NCBI GenBank assembly: GCA_963969365.1
Contig: OZ017759.1
Coordinates: forward strand, 1,798,001 to 1,862,000
DNA: 64,000 nucleotides
Source of the DNA: Asterochloris sp. CNOR1
Lineage: Eukaryota; Chlorophyta; Trebouxiophyceae; Trebouxiales; Trebouxiaceae
Reading direction: 5' to 3'
The translations under genes and the position numbers were made by a program. Below the pieces are notes generated by a model. The model saw only the letters and a program-made list of their open reading frames with translations. It searched no databases and was not told the DNA's origin. Of this stretch, positions 34,203 through 43,988 are shown piece by piece. How positions within the stretch are numbered: position 1 is the stretch's first letter; each line of letters opens with the position of its first letter.

Positions 34203-37200
34203 TCAGTTAAGTAGCCCCAAGCCGTCGCGACAGAAGGTGTGCTTGCCTTCAGCCACAGGCTTGGTCAGGAAGTCTGCCAGCATGTGCTCTGTTTTCACAT
34301 ACTCGAAGGCCACCTCCTTGCGTGCCACTCTCTCCTTTGTAAAGTGGTAGATGACGTCGATGTGCTTGGATCGCAAGGATGTGATGGGGTTCTTGAGGAG
34401 CTTGACAGCCCCTTGGTTGTCTGCACGGATGGTGATGGTGCTGACTGTCCTCTGTAGGTCATCGATGAGCTTGCGAAGCCAGAGGGCCTCCTTGGTAGCA
34501 GCTGCTGCTGCCATGTACTCTGCCTCTGTTGTGGATGCCGCAACTGTCTGCTGGCGCCGGCTTGACCAGGTGATGGCACCTCCGTTGAGTATGAAGACGT
34601 AGCCGGTGGTTGAGCGTCTGGTGTCAAGGTCTCCAGCGTAGTCTGAGTCACAGTAGCCCAGCAGCTGGTTGCTGCTGTTGCCTCTGCCAAAGCAGATGCC
34701 TTGGCCTCTGGTACCAGCGAGGTAGCGCAGAACTCCAAGGGCCGCTGCCCAGTGGATGGTGGTTGGTGTTGTCATGTATCTGGCCAGGGCTCCCACGGCT
34801 TGCGCAATGTCTGGCCGTGTGCACACTGCCAGGTACATGAGGCTCCTAATGAGCTGGCTGAAGCCATACTTGTGCTTGTCCAAAGGCTCCCCCTCGTCCT
34901 TGGTCAGCTTGGTGGAGGCTGTGAGCGGCACTGACTTGAGCTTGGCATCTTGCATCTGGTACTTGGAGAGCAGCTGGGTTGTCATGCGCTGCTGGCTGAG
35001 CTTGAGGCTCTGCCTGGTGCGGTCGCGCTCGATCAGCATGCCCAAGTAGATCTGTGCCTCCCCCAGGTCCCTTGCCTCGAAGGCTGTCATGACCTTCCTC
35101 TTGGCCCACTCCACAGAGGAGAGGCTCTGAGCCGCAATGAGGATGTCGTCGACGTAGACCAGCAGGTGGATGGTGTCTTCTTTGCTGTGGTAGCTGAAGA
35201 GGCCAGGGTCAGCTTCTGACTCTGTGAAGCCAATGGCCTCCAGCTCCTGCTTCAGGCGAGCATGCCACTGCCGCGGAGCTTGGCGCAATCCGTACAGAGC
35301 GCGGTGCAGGTGGCAGGCCAAGTTGCCGGGTCCCTCCTTGTAGCCAGCTGGCTGTTGCAGGTAGATGTCCTCCTCAATGGTGCCGTTGAGGAAGGCTGTT
35401 TTGATGTCCAGCTGGTGCAGCTCCAGGTCCTCAGCCGCCACAATTGCCAGCAGTGTCCTCAGCGTGGCGTACTTGCTGACTGGTGCAAAGACCTCATCGA
35501 AGTCGATGCCTTCACGTTGTCTGTAGCCCTTGGCCACCAGCCGTGCCTTGTAGCGCTCTGCTCCGCCGTTGGCTGCTGTCTTCACTTTGAAGACCCACTT
35601 GACTGGGATGGCTTGAAGACCAGGTGGTAGCTCCTCCAGCGTCCAGGTATTGTTTGCCATGAGAGAGGCAATCTCCTCGTCCATGGCTTGCTGCCACTGC
35701 TCCGCTTCCTCTGAGGCCATAGCTTCTTTGTAGGTGTCTGGCTCCATGAGAGAGGCTGACGTGGCGTTTGCTGTGTCACACTTGGAGCTGAAGCTGGCGT
35801 TGGCTCCAGCAGCAGTTGGCTGCTTCCACCATTCAGATGGCGGGCGTGGGGCTCTGGTGGATCGGCGCAGAGTGGTCTGAGGCTGAGGTGCTGGTGGTTG
35901 GTCTGAGTCTGGCGGCTCCTCTGGCAACTCCTGATGCACCAGCACTTGCTCCTCTTGAGCTTGCTCCTCAGGGTCTGACTCAGAGTCGTCAGCCTCCCAC
36001 TGTGGAGCATGTTTGCTACCGATGCTGGTGACTCCAGTGCCCTCATCAAAGATGACACTTCGGCTGATGATGACTGTCTGGTTGTCCAGCAGTATGCGGT
36101 AGCCCTTGGTGCTGTCTGGGTAGCCCACCATGACTTCACGGATGCTGCGGTTGTCCAGCTTCTGCCTCTTCTCCTCAGGTAGGTGGCTGTAGGCTGTTGC
36201 TCCAAAGGTTCGCATGTGGGAGACATCCGGCTTCTGACCGAAGAACAGCTCCCACGGGGTCCTTAGGTTCTTAGCAGCAGGTGAGCGACACCTGATGTAG
36301 TTGGCTGTGTTGACAGCTTCTGCCCAGAGCTCCTTGGGCAGCCCAGCGTCACTGAGCATGGCCCTGGCCCGCTCCATGAGTGTGCGGTTGAGCCTTTCGG
36401 CCGCGCCATTCTGCTCTGGGGTGTAGGGAACGGTTGTCTGGTGGAGTATGCCTCTGGACTTGAGGTACTGGGTGAGCTCTGTGTTGACATACTCGCGCCC
36501 GTTGTCTGTGCGGATGGCTTGCACTCTCCTTTTGGTCTGGTTCTTCAGCAGGTGAAGGACTTCGCGAACCGTTGTGGTTGTTTCTGACTTGTAGGTGATG
36601 ATCCGGACGATGGACAGCTTGGAGAAGTCGTCCAGGAAGGTGGCCACATACTTGCTTCCACCGAGTGAAGGTACGGGCATGGGCCCGCATAGGTCCATAT
36701 GTAGAAGCTCGAGAGGTTCTGCGCTCTCCCGCTTGGAAGCTGGGAATGGCGCCTTGTGGTGCTTGGCCAGGATGCAAGGCTCGCAGACTACTGCCTTTGC
36801 AGCCTTGAAGTCCCTCTCAGGGACCTTGATGCCATCCACCATGTCCTCACGGACCAGCGCCTCCAGGTTGTGGTAGCCAAGGTGCCCAAAGCGACGATGC
36901 CAGAGCTCTGCTGTCTCTGGCTTTGGGGTGGCCGCCAGTGCTGTGGCTGCATCCCTCAGGCTTGGGATGTATTAGAGGCCATTGGGCCCGCGCTTGGCGG
37001 CACCAATGTCTCTGCCATGCTGCCTGATGGAGCAGCATGTGGGCCCAAAGTTGAACTTGGTGCCCCGCCCAATTGCCGTGGTGATGGAGAACAGGTTGGC
37101 GGTTGCTGTTGGGATGTAGAGAACACCCTTCAGCACAATGGTTGCTCTGTCTGTCTCCAAGAGAGCATCGCCCATGGCCTGGGCCTCGACAATGGTGCCA

Positions 37201-37673
37201 TTGGCAAAGCAGACCGTGATGTTGCGGTCTGCTGCCCTGACGTTGCTGAGCAGGTCCTTGTTGCCTGTGATGTGGTTGGATGCTCCTGAGTCCAGCACCC
37301 AGTCCATATCCCAGTTGACGACTGTGGCCCCCATGGCAGCCACTTTGCGGTGGCCACTGTCTCCCATGCTGGGATTGGGGCCACTGGAGCTCCAGCGTGC
37401 CCAGCTGTGCCCTCTCTGCTCGTCCCGCTTCTTCTTCTGACACTCTGCCTTGAGGTGTCCCCGCTTGCCACAGTACCAGCACTCCTTGGCATTGCCTGAG
37501 CTGCCAGTGCCAGCTCTGTGCTGTGGCTTGCTGGCCTTGTTGGTGAAGAGGGCACGGTTGTCAGCCCTTTCTCCGCCGCCCGGTCGCTGCTCTGCTTGCA
37601 GCAGCTTGGCCAGCACGGCCCCCAGCTCCAGCTTGCTATCCGTAATTTTCCAGGACAGCCACGACGGTGTCAA
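34203..37673 (-). pseudogene. Copia gag C-terminus and pol (PR-IN-RT-RNase H), one in-frame stop
   Basis: One frame runs from about 37,673 to 34,203. It has the zinc knuckle CWYCGKRGHLKAEC (about 37,440-37,480), the protease active site WVLDSGASNHIT (about 37,270-37,300) and GAG-pre-integrase WHRRFGHLGYHNLEALV. The integrase has the HMDLCGPMP, TDNGREYV and AAERLNRTLMERA triad. The reverse transcriptase runs from VKWVFKVK to KTAFLNGTIEEDIY and YVDDILIAAQ. RNase H has CDSDYAGDLDTRRSTTG, STTEAEYMA and RADNQGAVKL. The stop TAA at 36,974-36,972 lies between protease and integrase, where homologous context predicts a tyrosine (GLYYIPS-like). The integrase-to-RNase H part (36,842-34,203) is open for 879 codons. 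Confidence 0.93.
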
Positions 37674-38119
37674 ACTCCCTGGGCAGCCCAGCCAGGATGC
37701 ACATGATGAGCTCCTGATCCTCCACAGTGTGGCCAGCGGCCAGCAGCTGATCCCGCATGTCTGTGGCCCGGTTCACGTACTGGACCAGAGGCTCATGGGG
37801 CTCCTTGCGTAGGCTGTTGAGCTCTTTCTTGAGGTGTAGCTGCCTTGCTGTGCTCTTGGCTTGGTAGACTGCCTCCAGCTTCTGCCAAGCCTCTGCTGCT
37901 GTCGTTGCCTTGGACAGCATATGTAGGTGGTGGTCCTTGACGTGGAGAAACAGCTGAGCCAGTGCCTTCTCGTCTGCTCCAGCCTTGGGCTCACCCTGCC
38001 CAGACACAGCGCCCCAGAGGTCCTTGATGGTGAGGAAGGCCTTCATCTTGACGCTCCATACAGCATAGTTGTCTGTGTCCAACTTGTCAATGTCCACATT
38101 GGTCATCTTGGTCCCAGGT
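37636..38119 (-). pseudogene. Copia gag N-terminal part (frameshifted)
   Basis: MTNVDIDKLDTDNYAVWSVK begins at about 38,108 and shows the usual UBN2-type gag pattern: NYAVWSVKMKAFL, AAEAWQKLEAVYQAKS, LKKELNSLRKEP, AGLPREFDTVVAVLE. The frame fails at GAAAATT near 37,660-37,666, where one extra A shifts it relative to the zinc-knuckle frame. The site is within gag rather than at the gag-pol border, so a decay mutation is more likely than programmed frameshifting. Confidence 0.85.
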
Positions 38120-38209
38120 GTAGTCTTGCCTTCCTTTGCTGTGCCCACTCCTCTGGTGGTTGGCTCCTTAAGGCAGAGACGGCCTCTGTGGCTGGCAGCC
38201 GGCGAGGAC

Positions 38210-38222
38210 TGGGCCCATAACC
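38210..38222 (-). other. Copia primer-binding site matching initiator tRNA-Met anticodon arm
   Basis: The minus strand reads GGTTATGGGCCCA immediately after the 5' LTR. Its complement TGGGCCCATAACC equals the anticodon stem-loop of eukaryotic initiator tRNA-Met (anticodon CAT inside), not the tRNA 3' end. Drosophila copia is known to prime from such an internal half-tRNA. Confidence 0.85.
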
Positions 38223-38480
38223 TGTTGAAAGATTGGCGGTGGCTGGCTAGCAAATGTGTTACAGAAGTGAAAAGTGTGTGTGGCCCAAGGCCCTTATATA
38301 CAGTGGTCAACGGTCAAGCATATTAGTTCATGGAAGCTGCTATGAGTTGATGTGAAGGCTCCAGAAGAGTCTGTTCCAGAAGCTTCTTGAACATGCAGGG
38401 TAGATTGCAGAATGTTCTTGACCAGTGTGGGACACTCTCACAGGCTGGACTGGCATGTCTGGTCTGACTGCCTCTCAACA
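38223..38480 (-). repeat. Copia 5' LTR
   Basis: 258 bp, paired with 33,898-34,155. It carries the element's TATA box (GTATATAAGG on the minus strand, about 38,294-38,303). Confidence 0.93.
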
Positions 38481-38485
38481 AGACT
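38481..38485. other. Copia target-site duplication (right copy)
   Basis: AGACT, identical to 33,893-33,897. Confidence 0.92.
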
Positions 38486-39971
38486 GAACCCTCCTTGCGC
38501 CAGACGCCGTCCAACTCCTCAAGCACTTGCCTTCCACTCTCCTCCAGGTAGGTGTCGCCTTCGTAGGCCGACTTGATGCGCTCCATAAGGTTGTGTTGGA
38601 AGGTGCCAGTGATGGCATGGACGTCTGGGCGGCGGGAGAGGGGGTCTGCGAGGTTGTCACTGCCCGCCTTGTAGTGGATGTCCAGGTCAAACTGCTGGAG
38701 TGTCTCCAGCCAGCGAGCTTGTCGCCGGGACAGGTTGCGCTGAGTGGTGAGGTATTTGAGGTTGGGGTGGTCTGAGTTGACGCGGAACTTGGATCCTTCC
38801 AGGTAGCAGCGCCATGTGCGAAGAGCATGGATCACCGCCAGTAGCTCCAGCTCATGTATGGGGTAGTTGCGCTCGGCGGAGTTGAGCTTGCGAGACTCGT
38901 AGGCGATGGGCTGAAGTCCATTGCCTTGGTCCTGAAGCAGCGTGGCCCCGATGGCAAACTGGGAGGCGTCTGTGTAGAGCTCGAAGGGGTAGGCGAAGTC
39001 AGGTGTGGCCAGGACTGGTGTGGTTGTCAGAGCATGCTTGAGCTCAGCAAAGGCCTTGGCCTCCACCTCGCTCCATCGCCAAGTTGCCTTGGCGCCGGTG
39101 ATGTTGGTCAGTGGCGCTGCTATGTGGGAGAACCTGTTGACAAAGCGCCGGTAGAAGCCAGCGAGGCCCAGAAAGCACCGGAGTTGGTGGGCGTCTAAGG
39201 GGTCAGGCCATTCAAGAATGGCCTTCACCTTCCTTGCGTCCACCTTGATGCCTGCCCCGCTGATGGTGTGGCCAAGGAAGTCCAGCTCAGCCATGCCGAC
39301 TGGCACTTGGAGGCCTTGGCGTAGAGGTGGTGCCGCTCCAAGGCACTGAGCACAGCCTCCACATGCTGCGCGTGCTCCTCAGGGGACTTGGAGTAGATGA
39401 GGATGTCGTCAAGGTAGACCACGACGAATTCGTCCAGGAAGGGCCTGAGCACTTGGTTCATGAGGGTCATGAACGTGCTTGGCGCGTTGGTGAGCCCAAA
39501 GAGTAGCACCAGGAACTCAAAGTGACCATAGCGTGAGCGGAAGGCCGTCTTGTGCGTGTCGCCCTCAGCGATGCGGACTTGCCAGTAGCCACTGGCCAGG
39601 TCCAGCTTGGAGAACACCTTGGCGCCATTGAGTTGGTCCAGGAGGTCATCAATGCGTGGAATGGGGTAGCGGTTCTTCACAGTGATTCTGTTGAGCGCTC
39701 TGTAGTCGATGCACATCCGCAGGCCGCCGTCCTTCTTGTGCACGAAGAGGATGGGTGCTCCAAAGGGGGACTTGCTGGGCTTGATGAAGCCCTTCTCCAG
39801 CGAGTCGTCCAGCTGCTTGCGCAACTCTCCAAGCTCCACAGGGGACATGCGATAGATGCCCTGATATGGTTGGGCGCCGCCAGGTTCCAGGTCGATGTGG
39901 TGGTCAACGTCCCTCCTTGGTGGTAGTTTACTGAGAAGAGGCTGGAAGACGCCTTGGTGCCGGTTCAGCAC
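38486..39971 (-). pseudogene. Gypsy reverse transcriptase and RNase H (frameshifted)
   Basis: The reverse transcriptase reads [62 protein letters not shown] and catalytic [11 protein letters not shown], ending at AKASKCQ. A missing base near 39,303-39,308 shifts the frame. The next frame continues [34 protein letters not shown], the RNase H motif YTDASQFAIGATLLQDQG, YESRKLNSAERNYPIHELEL and WLETLQQFDLDIHYKAGSDN. It then runs to the Copia insertion site. Confidence 0.92.
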
Positions 39972-40558
39972 CTCCTGTAGCTGGGCGTGGGGAAGTCTGT
40001 GGTGCCGGGGTCACTGTGGTTGTCTCTGCGGTGGTTGTCTCTGCGGTGCGCACCAGGGCAAGATAGCCGCTGGCGCCGTGTCTGAGTGCTCTGGAGGCTT
40101 GCAACGAGGAGATGACTGGGATGTCCTTGGAAGAAGTTGTCCTTGGTGCCTCATTGCTGGGGGCCACTATGATCTGTGTTGGGCGTTCAGGTCCTTGGAT
40201 TCTTGGCCGCAAGGTGCGCTGTGCCCAGTCGATGTCAGGGTTGTTGCTCTGGAGCCATGGTTGTCCCAGGATGAGATCATGGGGGCCGAGGTCTGTTGAC
40301 GTGGAGGTGGCACGAGGTCTGGTAGCCACTGAGGGTGACGGTGTTGTCGCTAATCTGGGTGCATGGGCGCACGCTGCCGTCTGCAAGCGTGACACGCCCA
40401 TGGGGGTCTTCCTTGGTCTTGAGTAGTCTGTGCTTGGCCATGTAGCGGTGGTTGATGAAGTCCGAGGAGGCACCTGAGTCCACCAGGATGTTGGCAGGGT
40501 GTCCGGCGCAGGTGCCTTGAAGGATGAGCAGGTCTGGGTGGCATGGTGGTGTTGTCAT
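39960..40558 (-). pseudogene. Gypsy protease region (frameshifted)
   Basis: The retroviral-type aspartic protease motif NILVDSGASSDFI lies at about 40,440-40,490, followed by RVTLADGSVRPC. An apparent one-base insertion near 40,290-40,300 moves the frame to DLGPHDLILGQPWLQ and NPDIDWAQRTL. A further shift near 40,000 separates this from the [18 protein letters not shown] start of reverse transcriptase. Confidence 0.85.
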
Positions 40559-40635
40559 GGTGGCGACTCCGATGTGGCTTTGGATGTGTGCCGGCGCAGC
40601 TCTGTGCCCAAAGCCTGTGTGACCAGGCTGGCCAG

Positions 40636-40893
40636 CTAGTTTTCTGGTTGCTCATGTGATGAGGATGATGTGGGGCGCGTGGTGTTGAAGTAGGTGCACT
40701 CCTCAGCAAGATGTCCAGGCTGGCGGCAGCGGAAGCACCTGTCCTCTCTGTACAGGCGCTCACGCTCTGCCGGTGAGAGCTTGGGTGCTGAGTGGGCAGC
40801 CTGCTGTGTGCTGAGCTGCTGCAGGGCACCGGTGACTGCTGCCAGGGAAGCCTCGAGCTCCCCGATCTTGGCTTGCATGGCTGCTGGGTCCAT
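40636..40893 (-). pseudogene. Gypsy gag with central deletion
   Basis: It starts MDPAAMQAKIGELEASLAAV and after HSAPK jumps straight to LSPAERERLYREDRCFRC with a CX2CX4HX4C zinc knuckle (CFRCRQPGHLAEEC). Compared with the gag at 42,579-43,415, about 190 codons of the central capsid-like region are missing, in frame. Confidence 0.85.
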
Positions 40894-40927
40894 GGGGAAT
40901 GATCGAACAGAACCTCCGAAACCAAGT

Positions 40928-41133
40928 TGTGGCCTCGCTTACAACGTACGGTGGACGGTGGGCTCTGAGACGGTGTTCAAAGGTGTCAAGGAGTGTTCGT
41001 GAAGTGCCAGTGTGCTATATATACTCTCATATTATTATGATATAAGGAAAGGAAAGTCAAGGAAGGTTCTAGCAGGTGCAGTGGAAGCTTCTGATAGGGT
41101 CTGGTAGGGTCTAGAAGGCAGCAGTGTGCTGCA
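40928..41133 (-). repeat. Gypsy 5' LTR
   Basis: 206 bp, paired with 32,317-32,525. It is followed on the minus strand by ACT and the putative primer site TGGTTTCGGAGGTTCTG. Confidence 0.9.
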
Positions 41134-42455
41134 ATGCAGGTGCAGACTGTCGGGATGCTGCAACTGCTGGTGAGCCTGCATCGCTGATGGAAGCGCCTTA
41201 ACGGCGTGGGGCACAGCGCGCTCAGGACTTTAACACCCCTGCGGCAAAACGCAGTGCCAGTGGTGCAGTGAGCCTCGACACCGGATGGGCTGCCAATGCC
41301 TTGCCACAGCTGCATGAAGCGTGTGCCGGTGTGCTTGGGACGTCCCTGCCCGAGATGAGATTGCATGCCATTGGCCAGCCTGCATGCGCTGCCTCACACC
41401 GTGGTGATCTCTGTGGCCGCCTGAGCATCTTGGCTCCCTCTACCTTCAGGTGGAGGTGAGGAGGCAGGGCTGGGCCAGGGTGGGCAGGCAGGGGCAGTAG
41501 ATGAACCCCTCGCAGCTCAGCGTGTGGCCCAGAAGCGCGACGCCGGCGCCGGCAGCCGGCAGAAATGGGCTGCCCCAGTGAGATTACACAAACGAGGCCG
41601 GGGGTCTCAGCGTATGCTGCTTCTCTGCCGAGTGCAGGGGTTGCTTCACCTGTCTGGTGTGACATTCTCAGATGAGGCAGAGCAGCTGGGAGGCCGTAGT
41701 CTTCAGGTCTTGGCTGCTGCAAATCACCGGCAGCAGATTCCTGCGATGCAAGGCTGCCAAGAGCGGCAGAGTGTGGGGCTGCTGCAGCTGCTAGGAGCGA
41801 CAGTGCGTGGGGCTGCTGCTTTAGTGGGGGAGAAAAAAAAACACAGCAGGCATAGGTATAGATTGCCCTGCAGTGCTCAGCAGGACTGAGACTGCTTTCC
41901 AGCAGCAGCCAGCCAAGGGTGCATGCCGCAGTGCAAGGGACGTTTCCAACACATCTCTGAACTGGAGAGAGCATGTTCTTTTTGAAGGCACGATGCTCTG
42001 CAACACTGTGTTCCAACGCGGACCTGCTATATACTGCCTGCGGCAGGTCCCGGCTTTCCTGGACTCGATGCAGCACTGCAAGAGACTGCTGCAAAGCATG
42101 GTGGAATAGAGCCGGTCTTGCTTGAGAGGATGCTGCCCTAGAGCACTCAGTGCAGCTGGACCTGCAGCAGATGCAGCAGCATCTGCTAGCAATCTGGCCT
42201 GTATGCATAGTACATGTATGCAGTATTCGCAGCACGTCTTGCACAAAAGCATGATGCCCTGTAGCGCTCTACAGGTGCCAGCAGCAGCAGACAAGTGTGC
42301 TGGCCTGCATAAAGCAGACAGCCATCCAAAGGGCCACCATCTCGAGCCCCAGAAGGCACAGGAAAAAGCTGGCGCTGACCTGGCTGGGGCAAAGCCAGCA
42401 GTAAGCAAGCATCAGCTGATCTATGAACCTACAGTACAGCTTTGACAGGGTTACA
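41134..42455. other. Unassigned segment between Gypsy elements
   Basis: The minus strand stays open for 340 codons (42,244-41,222). Its translation is rich in Cys, His and Ser and looks like composition rather than a fold. An alternative frame near 41,470-41,580 reads FLPAAGAGVALLGHTLSCEG and FIYCPCLPTLAQP, which looks more protein-like and could be one exon of an unknown gene. Nothing links it to the neighbouring retroelements or to the amidase. Confidence 0.25.
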
Positions 42456-42578
42456 TGCCTCTCTGTCATACTTGACACACCTCACATCCTTGTACCCGGC
42501 CTCAGGGCCCAAGTCCATAGCCACCATGTGACCCCTGGGCCTCAACTTGGTTTCGGAGGTTCTGTTCGATCACTCCCC

Positions 42579-43415
42579 ATGGATCCAGCAGCCATGCAAG
42601 CCAAGATCATGGAGCTCGAGGCTTCCCTGGTCACAGCCACCAGTGCCCTACAGCAGCTCAGCACACAGCAGGCTATCCACTCAGCACCCAAGCCACCCAA
42701 ACCACCCAAGCCAGACAAGTTCCAAGGAGACCGCCGCAGTGGTGCAGCATCCAACTGGCTGCACCAGATGACACTCTACCTCACCCTCCTGGGACTCTTG
42801 GACACCGCACCCGCCATCCCCCACGCCGTGACCTTCCTCACTGGAGCTGCAAGAACCTGGTGGCGCGCCCAAGCAGACTCTGGAAGCCCATAAACCACCT
42901 GGACAACATTCAAGGCTGCCTTCCTTGAGGCCTTCCAGACCCTTGATGCTGAGCGCATCGCCAGAGACAACATGGAGAACCTCAGGCAACGCACCTCTGT
43001 CACAGGCTACGCCAACCAGTTCTCAGGCCTACTCCTGGAAGTTCCACACATGCACCCCGCGGACGCCATCTACCAGTTTGTGAAGGGCCTGAAGCTCCAG
43101 ATTCGCCTCCACGTGGAGCTTCAGCGGCCAAGCACTGTCAACGACGCCATCCGCCTGGCACAGGCCGCCGACTCAGCACTCTGCTACGCGCGACCCACCT
43201 ACCCCTTTGATTGGCCAACACCTACACCTGCCTACATGAGGCCACAACCCAGGCAACTGGGTGCTTTGACCCCGCTCTCACCAGGCGAGCGTGAGCGCCT
43301 CCTCAGCGAGTACAGGTGCTTCCGCTGCCGCCAGCCTGGACACCGCGCTCAACAGTGCACCTACAACAACACCATGCGCCCAACGTCATCCTCAACACAA
43401 GAGCGACCCAAGTAG
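42579..43415 (+). pseudogene. Gypsy gag, full length but with one in-frame stop
   Basis: This is the best-preserved gag here, about 278 codons. It has an N-terminal coiled-coil-like MDPAAMQAKIMELEASLVTA, a proline/lysine linker, the capsid-type core (WLHQMTLYLTLLGLLD, GAARTWWRAQ, FKAAFLEAFQTLDAERIA, TSVTGYANQFSGLLL, YQFVKGLKLQIR) and the zinc knuckle CFRCRQPGHRAQQC. TAA at 42,891-42,893 interrupts it, probably from a CAA codon. The frame before and after the stop is the same. Confidence 0.88.
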
Positions 43416-43632
43416 CGGGGCACTGATCACACAGCTTTGGCACAGATCTGCGCCAGCAGAGCCACGCCAACATCGACAACCCAGACCAAGACTTCCAGTC
43501 CAGGGGACCTCCTTGCAGACTAGAGCGGACCGGCTCAGGTAGGGGTGACCCTTGGGCAGCAACTCCCAGACCACAACACCTCAGTGACTACGAGAGCCTG
43601 TGCCACATCATGGATCCTACACACCGGAGACA

Positions 43633-43690
43633 ACACCATCGCAGAGACCACACCATCGCAGGGACACACCATCGCAGAGACCACCCGGGC
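43633..43690. repeat. Short imperfect tandem repeat
   Basis: About three copies of a roughly 20-bp unit built on CACCATCGCAGAGACCAC lie in the non-coding 3' part of the gag-only element. Confidence 0.6.
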
Positions 43691-43842
43691 ACAGAGCACC
43701 TTGCGGCCAAGGACGTAAGGACCTGAGCAACCAACGCAGACCACGTTGGACCACAGCAACGCAACGCACTTGGCACATCCCAACGTGCGCCACACAACAT
43801 GGAGCCCTCCCCAAAGAGCTTTAGCATTAAAGGGGGGAAGGA

Positions 43843-43988
43843 TGTAGCACACAGCTACCTACTTGAACCTACCAGACTTGCCAGACTCTTCTACTGCACC
43901 TGCCAGAACCTTCCATGAGCTTTACGTTACAATATTATGATGATAACATGATATATATAGCATTTTTTTCACTTCACCAGGGGACCTC
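43843..43988 (+). repeat. Truncated Gypsy 3' LTR
   Basis: 146 bp starting TGTAGCACACAGCTACC directly after the polypurine tract. It contains a TATATATAGC box and ends GGGGACCTC, about 30 bp past the TATA box, where a different LTR starts at once. Confidence 0.82.

Larger units (their letters stand above)
33898..38480 (-). mobile_element. Copia LTR retrotransposon, nearly intact, inserted in Gypsy
   Basis: This 4,583-bp element has 258-bp LTRs (33,898-34,155 and 38,223-38,480) that both read TGTTGAGAGG...CAACA on the minus strand and differ at about five positions (about 98% identical). It has a 5-bp AGACT duplication, an internal half-tRNA-type primer site next to the 5' LTR, and gag, protease, integrase, reverse transcriptase and RNase H in Copia order. 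Two lesions are visible: a one-base frameshift in gag near 37,665 and an in-frame stop at 36,974-36,972. It is young but probably not autonomous as written. Confidence 0.95.
32317..41133 (-). mobile_element. Chromodomain Gypsy (chromovirus) retrotransposon, decayed, split by Copia
   Basis: A Ty3/Gypsy element reads on the minus strand: 5' LTR (40,928-41,133), gag remnant, protease, reverse transcriptase, RNase H, integrase with chromodomain, polypurine tract and 3' LTR (32,317-32,525). About 4.2 kb is left once the nested Copia element is removed. The two LTRs differ at roughly eight to ten sites including a small indel (about 95% identical by eye). Pol carries at least three frameshifts and gag an internal deletion, so it cannot be autonomous. 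No matching target duplication is seen at its outer ends (GCAGT at left, ATGCA at right). Confidence 0.9.
42456..43988 (+). mobile_element. Pol-less 'gag-only' Gypsy derivative with complementary LTR remnants
   Basis: The order is: 3' portion of an LTR (about 42,456-42,544), primer site, gag (42,579-43,415), a 410-bp remnant without pol, polypurine tract (43,829-43,842), and the 5' portion of an LTR (43,843-43,988). The LTR matches 31,872-32,120 in family. Protease, reverse transcriptase and integrase are missing, so mobility would depend on another element. Confidence 0.8.

Noticed and set aside
37636-37673. Programmed frameshift between Copia gag and pol
   Set aside because: The shift lies before the gag zinc knuckle, not at the gag-pol border, and there is no slippery heptamer followed by a clear structure.
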